Positions 17,877-26,365 of a DNA stretch of 64,000 nucleotides are shown one piece after another (the stretch's first letter is position 1; each line of letters begins with the position of its first letter). The notes under the pieces were generated by a model that saw only the letters and a program-made list of their open reading frames with translations, made no database searches and was not told the origin of the DNA. The stretch spans positions 15,253 through 79,252 of the forward strand of contig JAEXNA010000062.1 of NCBI GenBank assembly GCA_023447635.1, given 5' to 3'. This stretch comes from Vulcanimicrobiota bacterium (GTDB taxonomy: Bacteria; Vulcanimicrobiota; Xenobia; Xenobiales; JADMJV01). The position numbers and the translations under genes are program-made.

Positions 17877-18983
17877 GTGAGAATTCTCCACACTTCCGAT
17901 TGGCATCTGGGCAGCCGCTTTTTTGGGCGGTCTCTGGCCAGCGATCAGGCCTACGTCCTCGACCAGATGATCAACCTGGTCCGCGACTTGAACCCCGACG
18001 TTCTGGTCATCGCTGGCGACATTTTTCACCAGCGCCGCCCCGGCGACGATGCGCTGGAGCTGTTCCACGACACCATCGCCCGTCTGCTGGACCTGGGGAC
18101 CATCGTCATCGTCTTGTCGGGCCCCACCGACGATCTGCCGAACCTGCACCTCGGGGCGCGCTGGGTGCGCCAGCAGGGTCTCTATCTTTACTCCGACCCC
18201 AGCCAGGTGCTCTCTCCGCTCTCTCTGCGTGGCGCTCGCGACGCCTTCTCGACCTTCTTCTGGTGCCTGCCTTACGCTCGGCCGAATAAGATGACGGGCG
18301 AGGGCACTCACCCGGCCCAGGCCGGTCGTAGCCTGGTCGAAACGGCGGTGCAGCGCATCGACCCCAACGCCATCAACATTTTCACAGGCTACGCCTGGGT
18401 CCAGGGCGTCGGCAAACGGACCGAACTGGGCGGGCTGGTCAGTCCAGGCGGCCAGCCGATCGAGAAGCGACTCTTAGAGTACTTCGACTACTCGGCGCTG
18501 GGCGGGATCCACGAGCCCAACTCTCTGGGTCCCGCGACCGTGCGCTACAGCGGCGGCTTGCTGGCGACCGATGTCGATGCGGATAGCCCCGAACGTTCGG
18601 TGACCATGATCGTGGTTGACGAGAAGAACAAGGTCTTCATCGACGAATACCCGCTGGTTCCCCGACGGGCCTTCCGCCTGCTTACCGGCAGCGTCGAGGA
18701 GTTGGTTTTTCAAGGGAAAGAGCAAAGGACGGGCGACCTGCTGGTGCTGCGCTCCCAGGACGCCGAACTGACGCTCGAGCAGAAGGCGCGTTTGCGCGCG
18801 CTGGGTTCGAACATCGTTTCGGTCGAGGCCGAAAGCCCGCTGGTCGAACCGTCGGCCGAAGTCGAGGCGAGCGGGTTCTCTCCCGCTTTGAAGATGCTGC
18901 TCGACTTTCACCGAGAGAACGGCGGCTCCCCACTCGACGAGACGGCGGTGCAGATGCTCAAAGCGATCGAGGGCCGGCTATGA
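17877..18983 (+). CDS. sbcD: SbcD-like metallophosphoesterase with lost metal ligands
   Basis: This 368-residue protein is the SbcD/Mre11-type partner of the SbcC gene it overlaps (ATGA). Start is GTG 17877, giving the canonical VRILHTSDWHLG opening; the longer frame to 17814 adds a non-conserved peptide. Metal motifs I (SDWH, D8/H10) and II (AGD48IFH) are intact. However, the GNHD motif III reads GPTD at 82-85, the motif IV His is replaced in FTGYAWVQG (Tyr172), and the GHxH motif V reads GGIH at 209-212. Thus several residues that in Mre11/SbcD bind manganese or catalyse cleavage are missing. The fold and partnership look preserved, but nuclease activity is doubtful. Confidence 0.85.
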   Translation: MRILHTSDWHLGSRFFGRSLASDQAYVLDQMINLVRDLNPDVLVIAGDIFHQRRPGDDALELFHDTIARLLDLGTIVIVLSGPTDDLPNLHLGARWVRQQGLYLYSDPSQVLSPLSLRGARDAFSTFFWCLPYARPNKMTGEGTHPAQAGRSLVETAVQRIDPNAINIFTGYAWVQGVGKRTELGGLVSPGGQPIEKRLLEYFDYSALGGIHEPNSLGPATVRYSGGLLATDVDADSPERSVTMIVVDEKNKVFIDEYPLVPRRAFRLLTGSVEELVFQGKEQRTGDLLVLRSQDAELTLEQKARLRALGSNIVSVEAESPLVEPSAEVEASGFSPALKMLLDFHRENGGSPLDETAVQMLKAIEGRL

Positions 18984-21900
18984 GACCGCTTCGACTGAGC
19001 TTGACTGGCTTTGGGCCGTTCTTGGAGAATCAGGTGGTCGACCTGCGGGGTTTTCGCTACAGCCGGCTCTTTCTGATCCACGGGCCGGTCGGCAGCGGCA
19101 AGACGTTTTTGCTGGACGGTATCTGTTTTGCCCTCTATGGGCGCTCCTCCGGAGGCGAACGCGACCGTCGCGGGATGCGCAGTCTCGGTCTGGCGGCCGA
19201 GCAGGAGACGACCGTCGTGCTGGACTTCGAGATCGCCTCGGAAGGCTATCGTGTCGAGCGGCGAATGGTGCTCGATCCCGAAGGCGGCTTCGGTCCGGAC
19301 GAGATTTCCCTGTGGCGGCTGCCCGAGTTCGGCGAACCGACGCGAAGGGACATCCTGTCGGCTTCGCTCAGCGGGGTCGAGGCGATGCTGGCCAAGCTGG
19401 TCGGGCTGTCCGCCGATCAGTTTTGTCAGGTGGCGATTTTGCCTCAGGGGCAGTTTCGCCGCTTTCTGCTGGCCCCCCCCGAAGAGAGGACGGCCATCAT
19501 CGGCCGGATGTTCGACGTGGCTCTCTATCAGCGCTTAGCTGGACTTTTGGACGGCGAGCACGAGCAGCTGAAACGTCAGGTGGCCGAGGCCTGGCGCGAG
19601 CGCGAAGCGTTGACCGGTCGCTATAAGGACACGGCGGGCGACCCCCGAGAGCGGCTCTGGCAGTCGCAGGAAGAGCTACAGGCGGTGACGCTGGCCTGCC
19701 AGGGGCATCAGGAAAAGAGCACCGAGTGGGAGCGCAGTCTAGAAAGTGCGGTCCGTTACGAAACGCTAGAGCGGCAGCGCGAGATGTCGCGGCGAGAGTT
19801 GGAAGACCTGACCCACCAGGGCGAGCGTCCCGAGGACGCCCTGTCTCGCCGCCTGGAGACGGCGCTGCCGGACTTTCAGCAGTGGCAGGCGGCCACTGCC
19901 GAGATGGAAGAGATCGAAAAGGAGCTCGACGACCAGCGGACTCAGTACGAAAAGCTCAAGCGTGAAACCAACTTCCTCGAAGCCGAGGTCGAGCAAGCTC
20001 GGCGGATCGAAGAAGAGAAGTATGCGCTGCTACGAGCCCACGAGCGACTCGACGAGGTGGTCCAGGAGAGCGAGGGCATGCTGAGCCTCGAAGACGAGCT
20101 CGAGGCGGCCGAACGACGCCTGCAAGACCTTGCCAGAGCCCGCTCGACGCTGGCTCAGGAGGTCAAGCGGTCGCAAGCCCGAGTCGAGAAGCTCCAGGCC
20201 GAGATGGAGCGGCAGGGGAAGGCCGAGCAGCGCCTGGCCTCGCTACGCCAGGAGGTGGCTCAGCTCGAGAGCCGCGACCAGGAAGCGCGCCAGCGAACCC
20301 ACCTGACTTCCACCCTGGAGCAAGCGCGCCAACGGGAGTTCCGCCTGCGCGACACGGTGGCCGGCCTGCGCGACGAGTTGGCCAGCACTCAGAACCGGTT
20401 TTTTCAGCAGCGCGCGCAGAGTCGGGCGGAAGCGCTCTTGCGCCTGCGCGGCGAACTGCTTGAAGGGCGAGAGTGCCCGCTTTGCGGCTCGAACCATCAT
20501 CCTCATCCCTACGACGGTCGGGTCGACCCGGGGTCGCTCGACGCCGAACTCGAGCAGAAGTTGGCCTCGCTCAAGGCCCGCTGCGAGCACGCTCAGGCCG
20601 AGCTGACCCAGGCGGAAGAGCGTCGAGCCCGCTTCGAGGGCCGGCTGGAAGGGATGGCCAAACTTCAGGAGCCGACGGAGGACGTGAGCGGCATCGTCGA
20701 TGGGCTGCGTCAGTCGATCTCCTTGATCGAGGGGAAATTGGCGGGACGTCAGACCCACAAGGACGAGCTCAAGCGCCTCGAGCGCGAACTGGTGCCGGAC
20801 CGCAAGAAGCTGCGCCAGATGCGACTGCTCAAAGAGCGGCTAGAGGGGACGGTCGACAACGCGCGTTCCGTACGCGACGCTCGTCGCGAGCGTCTCGATG
20901 AGCTGGTGCGCCAGAGTCTGGGACTAGAGCAGGCGCCTCCCGAAGAGGCCTGGCCCGAGCTGCTCGACGGCGAGCGACTCCGCGTCCAGGAGCGCCTCGA
21001 AGAGCTGGAGACGACCCCTTACGGTAGTGAGAGGGCGGAGGTGATGGCCGAGACGTTCGCCCTGGGGCTGGCCGAAACTCGGGCCGCCGAGCGGCGTCGG
21101 GAGGGGCTGCGCCGCGAGGCCGAAGAGCTGCGTCAGTCGCTCTGGGACCGCTTTCGTCTGGACTTTGCCAGCTGGACCGACCTGACATTCGCTCTGGCTC
21201 GAGAAGCTCGCGAGTTCGCCCTCTCGAAGGAGAGCGTGGTGGATAAGGAGACGCTGGTCAAGGCGGTACGACGTCAACTCGATCAGACGCAGGAGTTGCT
21301 GGCCGCCGTCGCTCAGCCCGAGATGCGGTCGGATCAGATTCGCCACGCCCTGAGCCGAGAGCGGGAGCAGATCGAGGTCAAGACCGGACGGCGGGCTTCC
21401 TTGCAGCGTTCGGTCGACCTGGGGGCCCAGGATGTGCAAACCTACGATCGGCTGGTCGAGACGATCCGGGAGCTGGAAGGGAAGCTGGCGGCGATCGGGC
21501 CGCTGGCGAATTCGGCAGCGGGGCGCAACGAACGAGAGATCGCCTTTGTCGACTGGGTTCTCGAGCGCTTTTTTGCCAGGGTGCTTTCGGCGGCCAACCA
21601 GCAGCTCGAGGTGTTGGCCCCCCAGCGTTTTGCTCTGCTCCAGGACCGCGGGCTAGAGGTGCGCGTGTTCGACATCTCCGCCGGGACGACCAGGTCGGCC
21701 ACCACCCTGTCTGGAGGCGAGAGCTTTCTGGCTTCGCTAGCTCTGGCGCTGGGGTTGGGAGAGGTGCTGCAGGGGGCCGAGGGGGCGGGTGAGCGGCTGG
21801 GAACCCTCTACATCGACGAAGGCTTTGGCTATCTAGACCAGCAGGCGCTGGATGCGGCCTTGCAGTGTTTGGAGAATTTGCGTGGAGAAGGGCGAACCAT

Positions 21901-22012
21901 CGGCCTGGTTTCGCACGTGGGCGATCTCCGGGAGCGAATCCGGTCCCAGATTATCGTGGCTCGCCGCGACGACGTCGAGTCGGGATCTCGAGTGCAGACC
22001 TTCTCGGCCTGA
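18980..22012 (+). CDS. sbcC: SbcC-like SMC-family ATPase
   Basis: This 1010-residue Rad50/SbcC-type ATPase has an N-terminal Walker A (GPVGSGKT, about 35-42), long coiled coils rich in Glu/Arg/Gln, and a zinc hook CPLC at about 499-502. The C-terminal half has the ABC signature LSGGESF at about 910 and Walker B LYIDEGFG at about 943-950. All ATPase and hook elements seem intact. It overlaps sbcD by four bases, so the two products form a complex that tethers or processes DNA ends. Length is close to the family norm. Because SbcD is degenerate, the complex may have a structural rather than nucleolytic role. Confidence 0.92.
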   Translation: MRPLRLSLTGFGPFLENQVVDLRGFRYSRLFLIHGPVGSGKTFLLDGICFALYGRSSGGERDRRGMRSLGLAAEQETTVVLDFEIASEGYRVERRMVLDPEGGFGPDEISLWRLPEFGEPTRRDILSASLSGVEAMLAKLVGLSADQFCQVAILPQGQFRRFLLAPPEERTAIIGRMFDVALYQRLAGLLDGEHEQLKRQVAEAWREREALTGRYKDTAGDPRERLWQSQEELQAVTLACQGHQEKSTEWERSLESAVRYETLERQREMSRRELEDLTHQGERPEDALSRRLETALPDFQQWQAATAEMEEIEKELDDQRTQYEKLKRETNFLEAEVEQARRIEEEKYALLRAHERLDEVVQESEGMLSLEDELEAAERRLQDLARARSTLAQEVKRSQARVEKLQAEMERQGKAEQRLASLRQEVAQLESRDQEARQRTHLTSTLEQARQREFRLRDTVAGLRDELASTQNRFFQQRAQSRAEALLRLRGELLEGRECPLCGSNHHPHPYDGRVDPGSLDAELEQKLASLKARCEHAQAELTQAEERRARFEGRLEGMAKLQEPTEDVSGIVDGLRQSISLIEGKLAGRQTHKDELKRLERELVPDRKKLRQMRLLKERLEGTVDNARSVRDARRERLDELVRQSLGLEQAPPEEAWPELLDGERLRVQERLEELETTPYGSERAEVMAETFALGLAETRAAERRREGLRREAEELRQSLWDRFRLDFASWTDLTFALAREAREFALSKESVVDKETLVKAVRRQLDQTQELLAAVAQPEMRSDQIRHALSREREQIEVKTGRRASLQRSVDLGAQDVQTYDRLVETIRELEGKLAAIGPLANSAAGRNEREIAFVDWVLERFFARVLSAANQQLEVLAPQRFALLQDRGLEVRVFDISAGTTRSATTLSGGESFLASLALALGLGEVLQGAEGAGERLGTLYIDEGFGYLDQQALDAALQCLENLRGEGRTIGLVSHVGDLRERIRSQIIVARRDDVESGSRVQTFSA

Positions 22013-22035
22013 CATCGGAGTCGTTCGAGGCAGAA

Positions 22036-22066
22036 AAAAAGACCGCCCTTCGAGGGCGGTCTTTTT
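22036..22066. terminator. Bidirectional terminator with UUCG-type loop
   Basis: GACCGCCCT and AGGGCGGTC (22041-22061) pair around TCG and are flanked by A5 and T5, extending the stem. It sits between sbcC and the convergent ferritin gene and can act for both. Confidence 0.92.
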
Positions 22067-22083
22067 GATCGGGGCAGGCGGAT

Positions 22084-22605
22084 TTAGTCCGCGCTGCCCT
22101 CCTGGGTGAGGGCGCCGCGGCGGACGAAGTCCTCGACCAGCAGCAGCTGATCGCCAGCGTGGCGGATGGTGTCGAGCAGGGTGGACATCGAGGAGACCTC
22201 TTCCAGCTGCTCGGTCACGAACCACTGAAGGAAGGTGTGGGTCATGTGGTCGTTGTGCTTGGACGATTCACCTACCAGATTGTTGATCTGGCGGGTCACT
22301 TCGAGTTCGCCATCCAGGGCACAGCCCACGGCGTCGGCGGCGCTGGTGAAGTCGTTCCGCAGGTCCGGTAAACCGCGGATCTCGGGCTTCGAACCGGCGT
22401 CGAGCAGATAGCGGATGAATTTCATCGCGTGCTCGCGCTCTTCGGCGGCCTGAGTGAAGAAGAAATTGGCCAGGGCCGGCAGGCTTTCGGATTCGAAGTA
22501 CACGGCGATCGCCATGTACTGGGCCGCCGCTTTGGTCTCGTTTTGGATCTGCTGGTTGAGAAGCTCGATCAGAGCCTCGTTCACCAGGAGTGTAGATTTA
22601 CCCAT
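22084..22605 (-). CDS. Non-heme bacterial ferritin
   Basis: This 173-residue ferritin stores iron as a 24-mer cage. Ferroxidase residues typical of FtnA-type proteins are visible: E23 in NETKAAAQY, the ExxH pair E56/H59 in EEREH, E100/E102 in the third helix, Q127 in FLQWFV and E132 in TEQLEE. The C-terminus is slightly longer than in E. coli FtnA. It stands alone, opposite a large secreted-protein gene. I do not see a clear Fur box in the 180-bp divergent region. Confidence 0.92.
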   Translation of the reverse strand: MGKSTLLVNEALIELLNQQIQNETKAAAQYMAIAVYFESESLPALANFFFTQAAEEREHAMKFIRYLLDAGSKPEIRGLPDLRNDFTSAADAVGCALDGELEVTRQINNLVGESSKHNDHMTHTFLQWFVTEQLEEVSSMSTLLDTIRHAGDQLLLVEDFVRRGALTQEGSAD

Positions 22606-22693
22606 AGTGTCTCCCTTTTAGTAATCTTTCTCCCCTGATGTCCCACCCGAAGAGACCGGGTTAAACCTCGAAAAATAGGGAAGGATCACTTCT

Positions 22694-22715
22694 GGGCCGG
22701 GCGAAAGCGCGGCCC
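22694..22715. other. Hairpin in the ferritin / 22787 divergent region
   Basis: GGGCCG and CGGCCC enclose a G-G mismatch, a GC/GC pair and a GAAA tetraloop. It lies midway between the divergent starts and may be a regulator site or a leader hairpin of either transcript; there is no U-tract. Confidence 0.35.
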
Positions 22716-22786
22716 TTCCGGAACTGTGGTCGATTTTACGGTTGGCGCAGTTGCCTTAGAAAATCTCTTCTCTTTTGGGGGATTCA

Positions 22787-24757
22787 ATGAAAAAGACGAC
22801 CCACTTATTTTTGACCTTCTTGTTCCTGCTCGGTTCCTGGGCTGGGGCTGAAGAACTCTCGGTCAAGGTGTCGGGCGACCGTAGCGCTGTGCTCAACGTG
22901 GTCGACACCGCGGGCGATCCCGAGCTTGCCGGCACCGTTAAAGGCGCCGCCAATCTTAAGGAGGGCAAGAGCGGGCTTCGCGCCGACTTGACCCTCAAGA
23001 ACGCCGCCGAGCTGCAGGGCGCTCAGGCCGACCTCTACGCCATGATGACGGGTAACACCATCGAGGCGATCGGCTACCTCAACGCCAAGGTCCCTGCCGA
23101 CCCCACGGCGCCCAAAGTTTTCGACCTCGACATCGAGTCGGTGACCGAAGGCGATCAGTCGGGCGCGAACTTCCACATCAACTTCGAAGGGCCGGCCGGT
23201 GCCGACCCGGTGCCGAAGGGGAGCGGAAAGTTCGCCATCAAGGGCGATTTCAAAGCTTTCAAATCCAACGGCGACTTCGAGTTCTCCGGTGGAACCATCA
23301 AAGGTTCGGACCTGCCGTTCAGCAAGTTCGACCTGACCATCAGCGAGACCGGCACGGGCGAACCGAACAGCCCCGTGAAGACGGCCATCGCTTTCACCAT
23401 CACCGCGCCCAAGGATTCGCCGACTGCCCAGCAGCTGGCGGCCCTGCCGATGGCGGCGGCTTCGCTCGAGCAGAATCTGAAGAGCGCCAACATCAAGTAC
23501 GAGGGGATCAGCTTCCCCGCCCCGACCGTCGAGGGAGACAACTCGGTTTCGAAGGGCTCGCTGACCCTAATCGATCTGCGCACCACCATCAAGACCTTCT
23601 TGCCTCTGATGGCAGCCCAGATGCAGGGCGGACCCGAGGTTCAGAAGGGTCTCGAAGAGCTGATTGAAGCTCGCTGCGACAAGTTCGCCTTCACCCTCGA
23701 GGTGCAGGAGACCGCGCTCAAGGGCACGGTTGCCGTAGATGCTTCCAACCTGGCCAAGTTCTTCTCTGGCTACCTGACCCTGCTTCCCGCTATCCAGGAG
23801 TCGTCCAATCAGCAGATGATGGCGAACGCTGGAGAGTTCGGTCCCCTGCTGGCTCCCCTGCTCAAGCTCAACGCTGAACAGGCCGTGGAAAGCGTAAAGC
23901 TTCTCGCCACCTCTTCGATGACGCTCGATGCCGAGATGAACTTCAATCTCGACGTCAAGGGCGACGACAAGGCGCCCGAGAAGACTCTGGCTTTCAAGGC
24001 TGAAGGCAAGATGGCTTCGACCAACTACCAGGACTACGTCACCAAGGCCAAGGCCGCCGGCTTGCCCGTCGCGGAAAAGGCCGTCATCAAGGTGACCGCT
24101 AGCCTGAAGGATCAGACCGCCCTGACCGGCGATGCCTACATCTTCACTGATGGCGACATCGTCAACTACTACAAGGGCATGCTGGCCAAGGCTGCCAAGG
24201 AAGGCCAGGCTCCCGAAGAAGTTCAGAAGGCTATCTCGGATCTTCGTATCGACGATGTCGGTATGAAGCTGACCCTCAAGGATAACAAGCTCAACGTGCT
24301 GGCTCGCAGCACCACCAGCGACTTCAGCAAGATCGCCGCTCTGATCCTGAAACAGGCCAATCCGGCGTTCGAAGCCGAACTGTCCGGTGGAGCTGTCGAT
24401 ATGGCCCTCGACGACAAAGGTGCCGGCAAGAGCGACCTGAAGTTCTTCTTCGCGAACTTCTTGCCCGGCAAAGATGCTGCGGCGGTCAAGGAAGTACTTG
24501 GCCTGCCTGCTAACGCTCAGGTGACCATGGACGCCCCTGCGGGCGACGTGGCCCTGGTGGCCGTAGAGCAGCCCGAACTGACCGTCGACGGCAACCTGAC
24601 TCAGGTTCAGGCCGACGGCCAGAAACTGCTGGCTGCCTCTCCCGGCGAAGTCGCCTCTGGCGGCGGCGGCGGTGGCGGCAAGATGGGTCTGATCGCTCTC
24701 GGCGTGCTGTTGCTCGCCGGCGTCGGCGGATTCCTCGCCTTCGGTAAGAAGGGCTAG
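22787..24757 (+). CDS. Large secreted protein with C-terminal membrane anchor
   Basis: This 656-residue protein has a Sec signal peptide (MKKTTHLFLTFLFLLGSWAGA). A long Ala/Lys/Asp-rich extracytoplasmic region follows with repeated beta-type segments (such as NFHINFEGPAG and MNFNLDVKGDD). Near the end come a run of seven glycines, one hydrophobic helix (MGLIALGVLLLAGVGGFLAF) and a short basic tail GKKG. The start is ATG 22787 with GGGGGA upstream. The family is not recognised; the repeats resemble proteins of lipid-binding beta-sheet type, but that is speculative. The glycine linker, helix and basic tail resemble a C-terminal sorting or anchoring signal. A strong terminator follows. Confidence 0.75.
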   Translation: MKKTTHLFLTFLFLLGSWAGAEELSVKVSGDRSAVLNVVDTAGDPELAGTVKGAANLKEGKSGLRADLTLKNAAELQGAQADLYAMMTGNTIEAIGYLNAKVPADPTAPKVFDLDIESVTEGDQSGANFHINFEGPAGADPVPKGSGKFAIKGDFKAFKSNGDFEFSGGTIKGSDLPFSKFDLTISETGTGEPNSPVKTAIAFTITAPKDSPTAQQLAALPMAAASLEQNLKSANIKYEGISFPAPTVEGDNSVSKGSLTLIDLRTTIKTFLPLMAAQMQGGPEVQKGLEELIEARCDKFAFTLEVQETALKGTVAVDASNLAKFFSGYLTLLPAIQESSNQQMMANAGEFGPLLAPLLKLNAEQAVESVKLLATSSMTLDAEMNFNLDVKGDDKAPEKTLAFKAEGKMASTNYQDYVTKAKAAGLPVAEKAVIKVTASLKDQTALTGDAYIFTDGDIVNYYKGMLAKAAKEGQAPEEVQKAISDLRIDDVGMKLTLKDNKLNVLARSTTSDFSKIAALILKQANPAFEAELSGGAVDMALDDKGAGKSDLKFFFANFLPGKDAAAVKEVLGLPANAQVTMDAPAGDVALVAVEQPELTVDGNLTQVQADGQKLLAASPGEVASGGGGGGGKMGLIALGVLLLAGVGGFLAFGKKG

Positions 24758-24770
24758 GCGCTCTCTCTAA

Positions 24771-24816
24771 AGCGAAAGAAAAAGGGCTCCGGCAACGGAG
24801 CCCTTTTTCTTTCGCT
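24771..24816. terminator. Bidirectional terminator, 21-bp perfect stem with GCAA loop
   Basis: Arms 24771-24791 and 24796-24816 are perfect reverse complements around a GCAA (GNRA) tetraloop. Internal A5/T5 runs make it work in both directions, between the convergent secreted-protein and asparaginase genes. Confidence 0.93.
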
Positions 24817-24828
24817 GGCTCGAGATGA

Positions 24829-26262
24829 TTAGCTGTCTGCTCCCACCAGCACCGACAGATCGAGTTTGCCAAGGCTGAACACTTCGCCCGCTCCGGTCAC
24901 GGTGATGCGAAGGGGCCGATTCGGGGTCATCAGTTTTCGCAGACCTTCGGTGATATCGACCACTCCTTGTCCCTGTCGCGGCTGTAGGGAGCCGACGCAG
25001 CGGACATCGTCGGCGGGAGTGTCGGCTTCGATCCCGGTGGCGTTAAGAAAGAACCTCAGCTCGACCGCCTCGCTATCGCGGACCCGAATGAGAGCGCGGC
25101 GAAGCCCTTTCGGATCGACCGGGACGGTGGGGCGACCGGAGAACGTCTCTACGGTAGCGTTCTGGAAGCCGGAAAAGCTCAGGTGAAGGTGCTCGTGCGA
25201 CTGTTCCCCGCGATGGCTCATCTGCATCTGGGCCTCCATCTCCGGCCCCTCCTCCAGGGCCATCATCCACATGAGCTTCGTCAGCGCGGCCTCTGGTGTC
25301 AGATCGAATCCGCTCACGATGCGCGGCTCTAGCAGGGTGGCGGACGCATCATAGCGACCCAGATCGACCCCGCCCTCCAGGCATTGCGTCACGACCAGGA
25401 GCATCTTGCCGGCGCGGGCAGCCTGGGCCACGGCCTCGAGCAGTTCAGGGTCGCGAGGGGTGGTGCCGCTGCCGAACGTCCTGAGGACGAACCCCTTCAG
25501 GTCGTCACGCTCGAAGAAGGGGGCGAGTTGGCTACCTTTGACCCCGGGAAATAGGGTCAGGTCCATGACCCGGTCGTCGAGCGCTTTGTGCACGTAGAAC
25601 GGCATGTCCTCGGATGGCGCTTTGCGAATTCTCTTTCGGTTGATCTGAATCGTGTCGCCAAAGCTTCCCAGCGCGGGATAGTTGGGGGAGGCGAAGCCGG
25701 CCCTAGCATTGACGCTGACTTTGCGGGTGCGGTTGCCGCGCAGGAGATGGTCGCCGAAGGCCACCGTGACCTCGGGAACGCGGGGGATTCCGGTCGATTT
25801 GTAGCCGGCCACGTAGAGCGCGTTGAGAAAGTTCAGGTGGGCGTCGGTCCGTTCGGCGAAGATGGGGCTCTGGCTCCCGGTCACCACGACCGGCTTGGCC
25901 AGGTTGACCAGCAAGAACGACAGGGCGGAAGCGGTATACGCCATGGTGTCGGTGCCATGGATGACGACGAAGCCGTCGTACTGATGATAGACCCTCTCGA
26001 TAGCGGCCGCGATGGTCAGCCAGTGCCGGGGGCCGACCGCCGACGAGTCGAGCGGGCCCACTTCGGACCCGTCGGCCTCGCTGAGCGAGCGCAGGTCCCA
26101 CTCGATCCCTTTGCCGGCGCCCATGCCGGCGAGCACCTCGCGCAGGCGTTCGGCGCCGGCCGGGACCAGAGGGGAAGACGGCTGCCCTTCGATGCTGGGG
26201 AGCATGGCGAAAGTGCCGCCGGTGTAGAGCACATAAACTTTACTAGGACTGGTGTTGGACAC
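24829..26262 (-). CDS. Asparaginase with extra C-terminal domain
   Basis: This 477-residue enzyme should hydrolyse L-asparagine to aspartate and ammonia. The catalytic nucleophile motif YTGGTFAM is near residue 13, and the second active-site motif HGTDTMAYT near residues 101-109. The asparaginase core ends around residue 345. Beyond it are about 130 residues with beta-rich character (from FSGFQNATVETF to LSVLVGADS) not present in standard 330-350 residue asparaginases. There is no signal peptide, so it is a cytoplasmic, type I-like enzyme. It diverges from the glutathionyl-hydroquinone reductase gene. Confidence 0.88.
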   Translation of the reverse strand: MSNTSPSKVYVLYTGGTFAMLPSIEGQPSSPLVPAGAERLREVLAGMGAGKGIEWDLRSLSEADGSEVGPLDSSAVGPRHWLTIAAAIERVYHQYDGFVVIHGTDTMAYTASALSFLLVNLAKPVVVTGSQSPIFAERTDAHLNFLNALYVAGYKSTGIPRVPEVTVAFGDHLLRGNRTRKVSVNARAGFASPNYPALGSFGDTIQINRKRIRKAPSEDMPFYVHKALDDRVMDLTLFPGVKGSQLAPFFERDDLKGFVLRTFGSGTTPRDPELLEAVAQAARAGKMLLVVTQCLEGGVDLGRYDASATLLEPRIVSGFDLTPEAALTKLMWMMALEEGPEMEAQMQMSHRGEQSHEHLHLSFSGFQNATVETFSGRPTVPVDPKGLRRALIRVRDSEAVELRFFLNATGIEADTPADDVRCVGSLQPRQGQGVVDITEGLRKLMTPNRPLRITVTGAGEVFSLGKLDLSVLVGADS

Positions 26263-26365
26263 AGGGGCAGATTCTGCGGAGACCTGCGAATCTCCTCAGA
26301 GGGGGAGAACACGGCTCACAGGCCGTAGGGCGGGAAGAGAAGACTTCAAGCAAGAGGTGAGCGAT

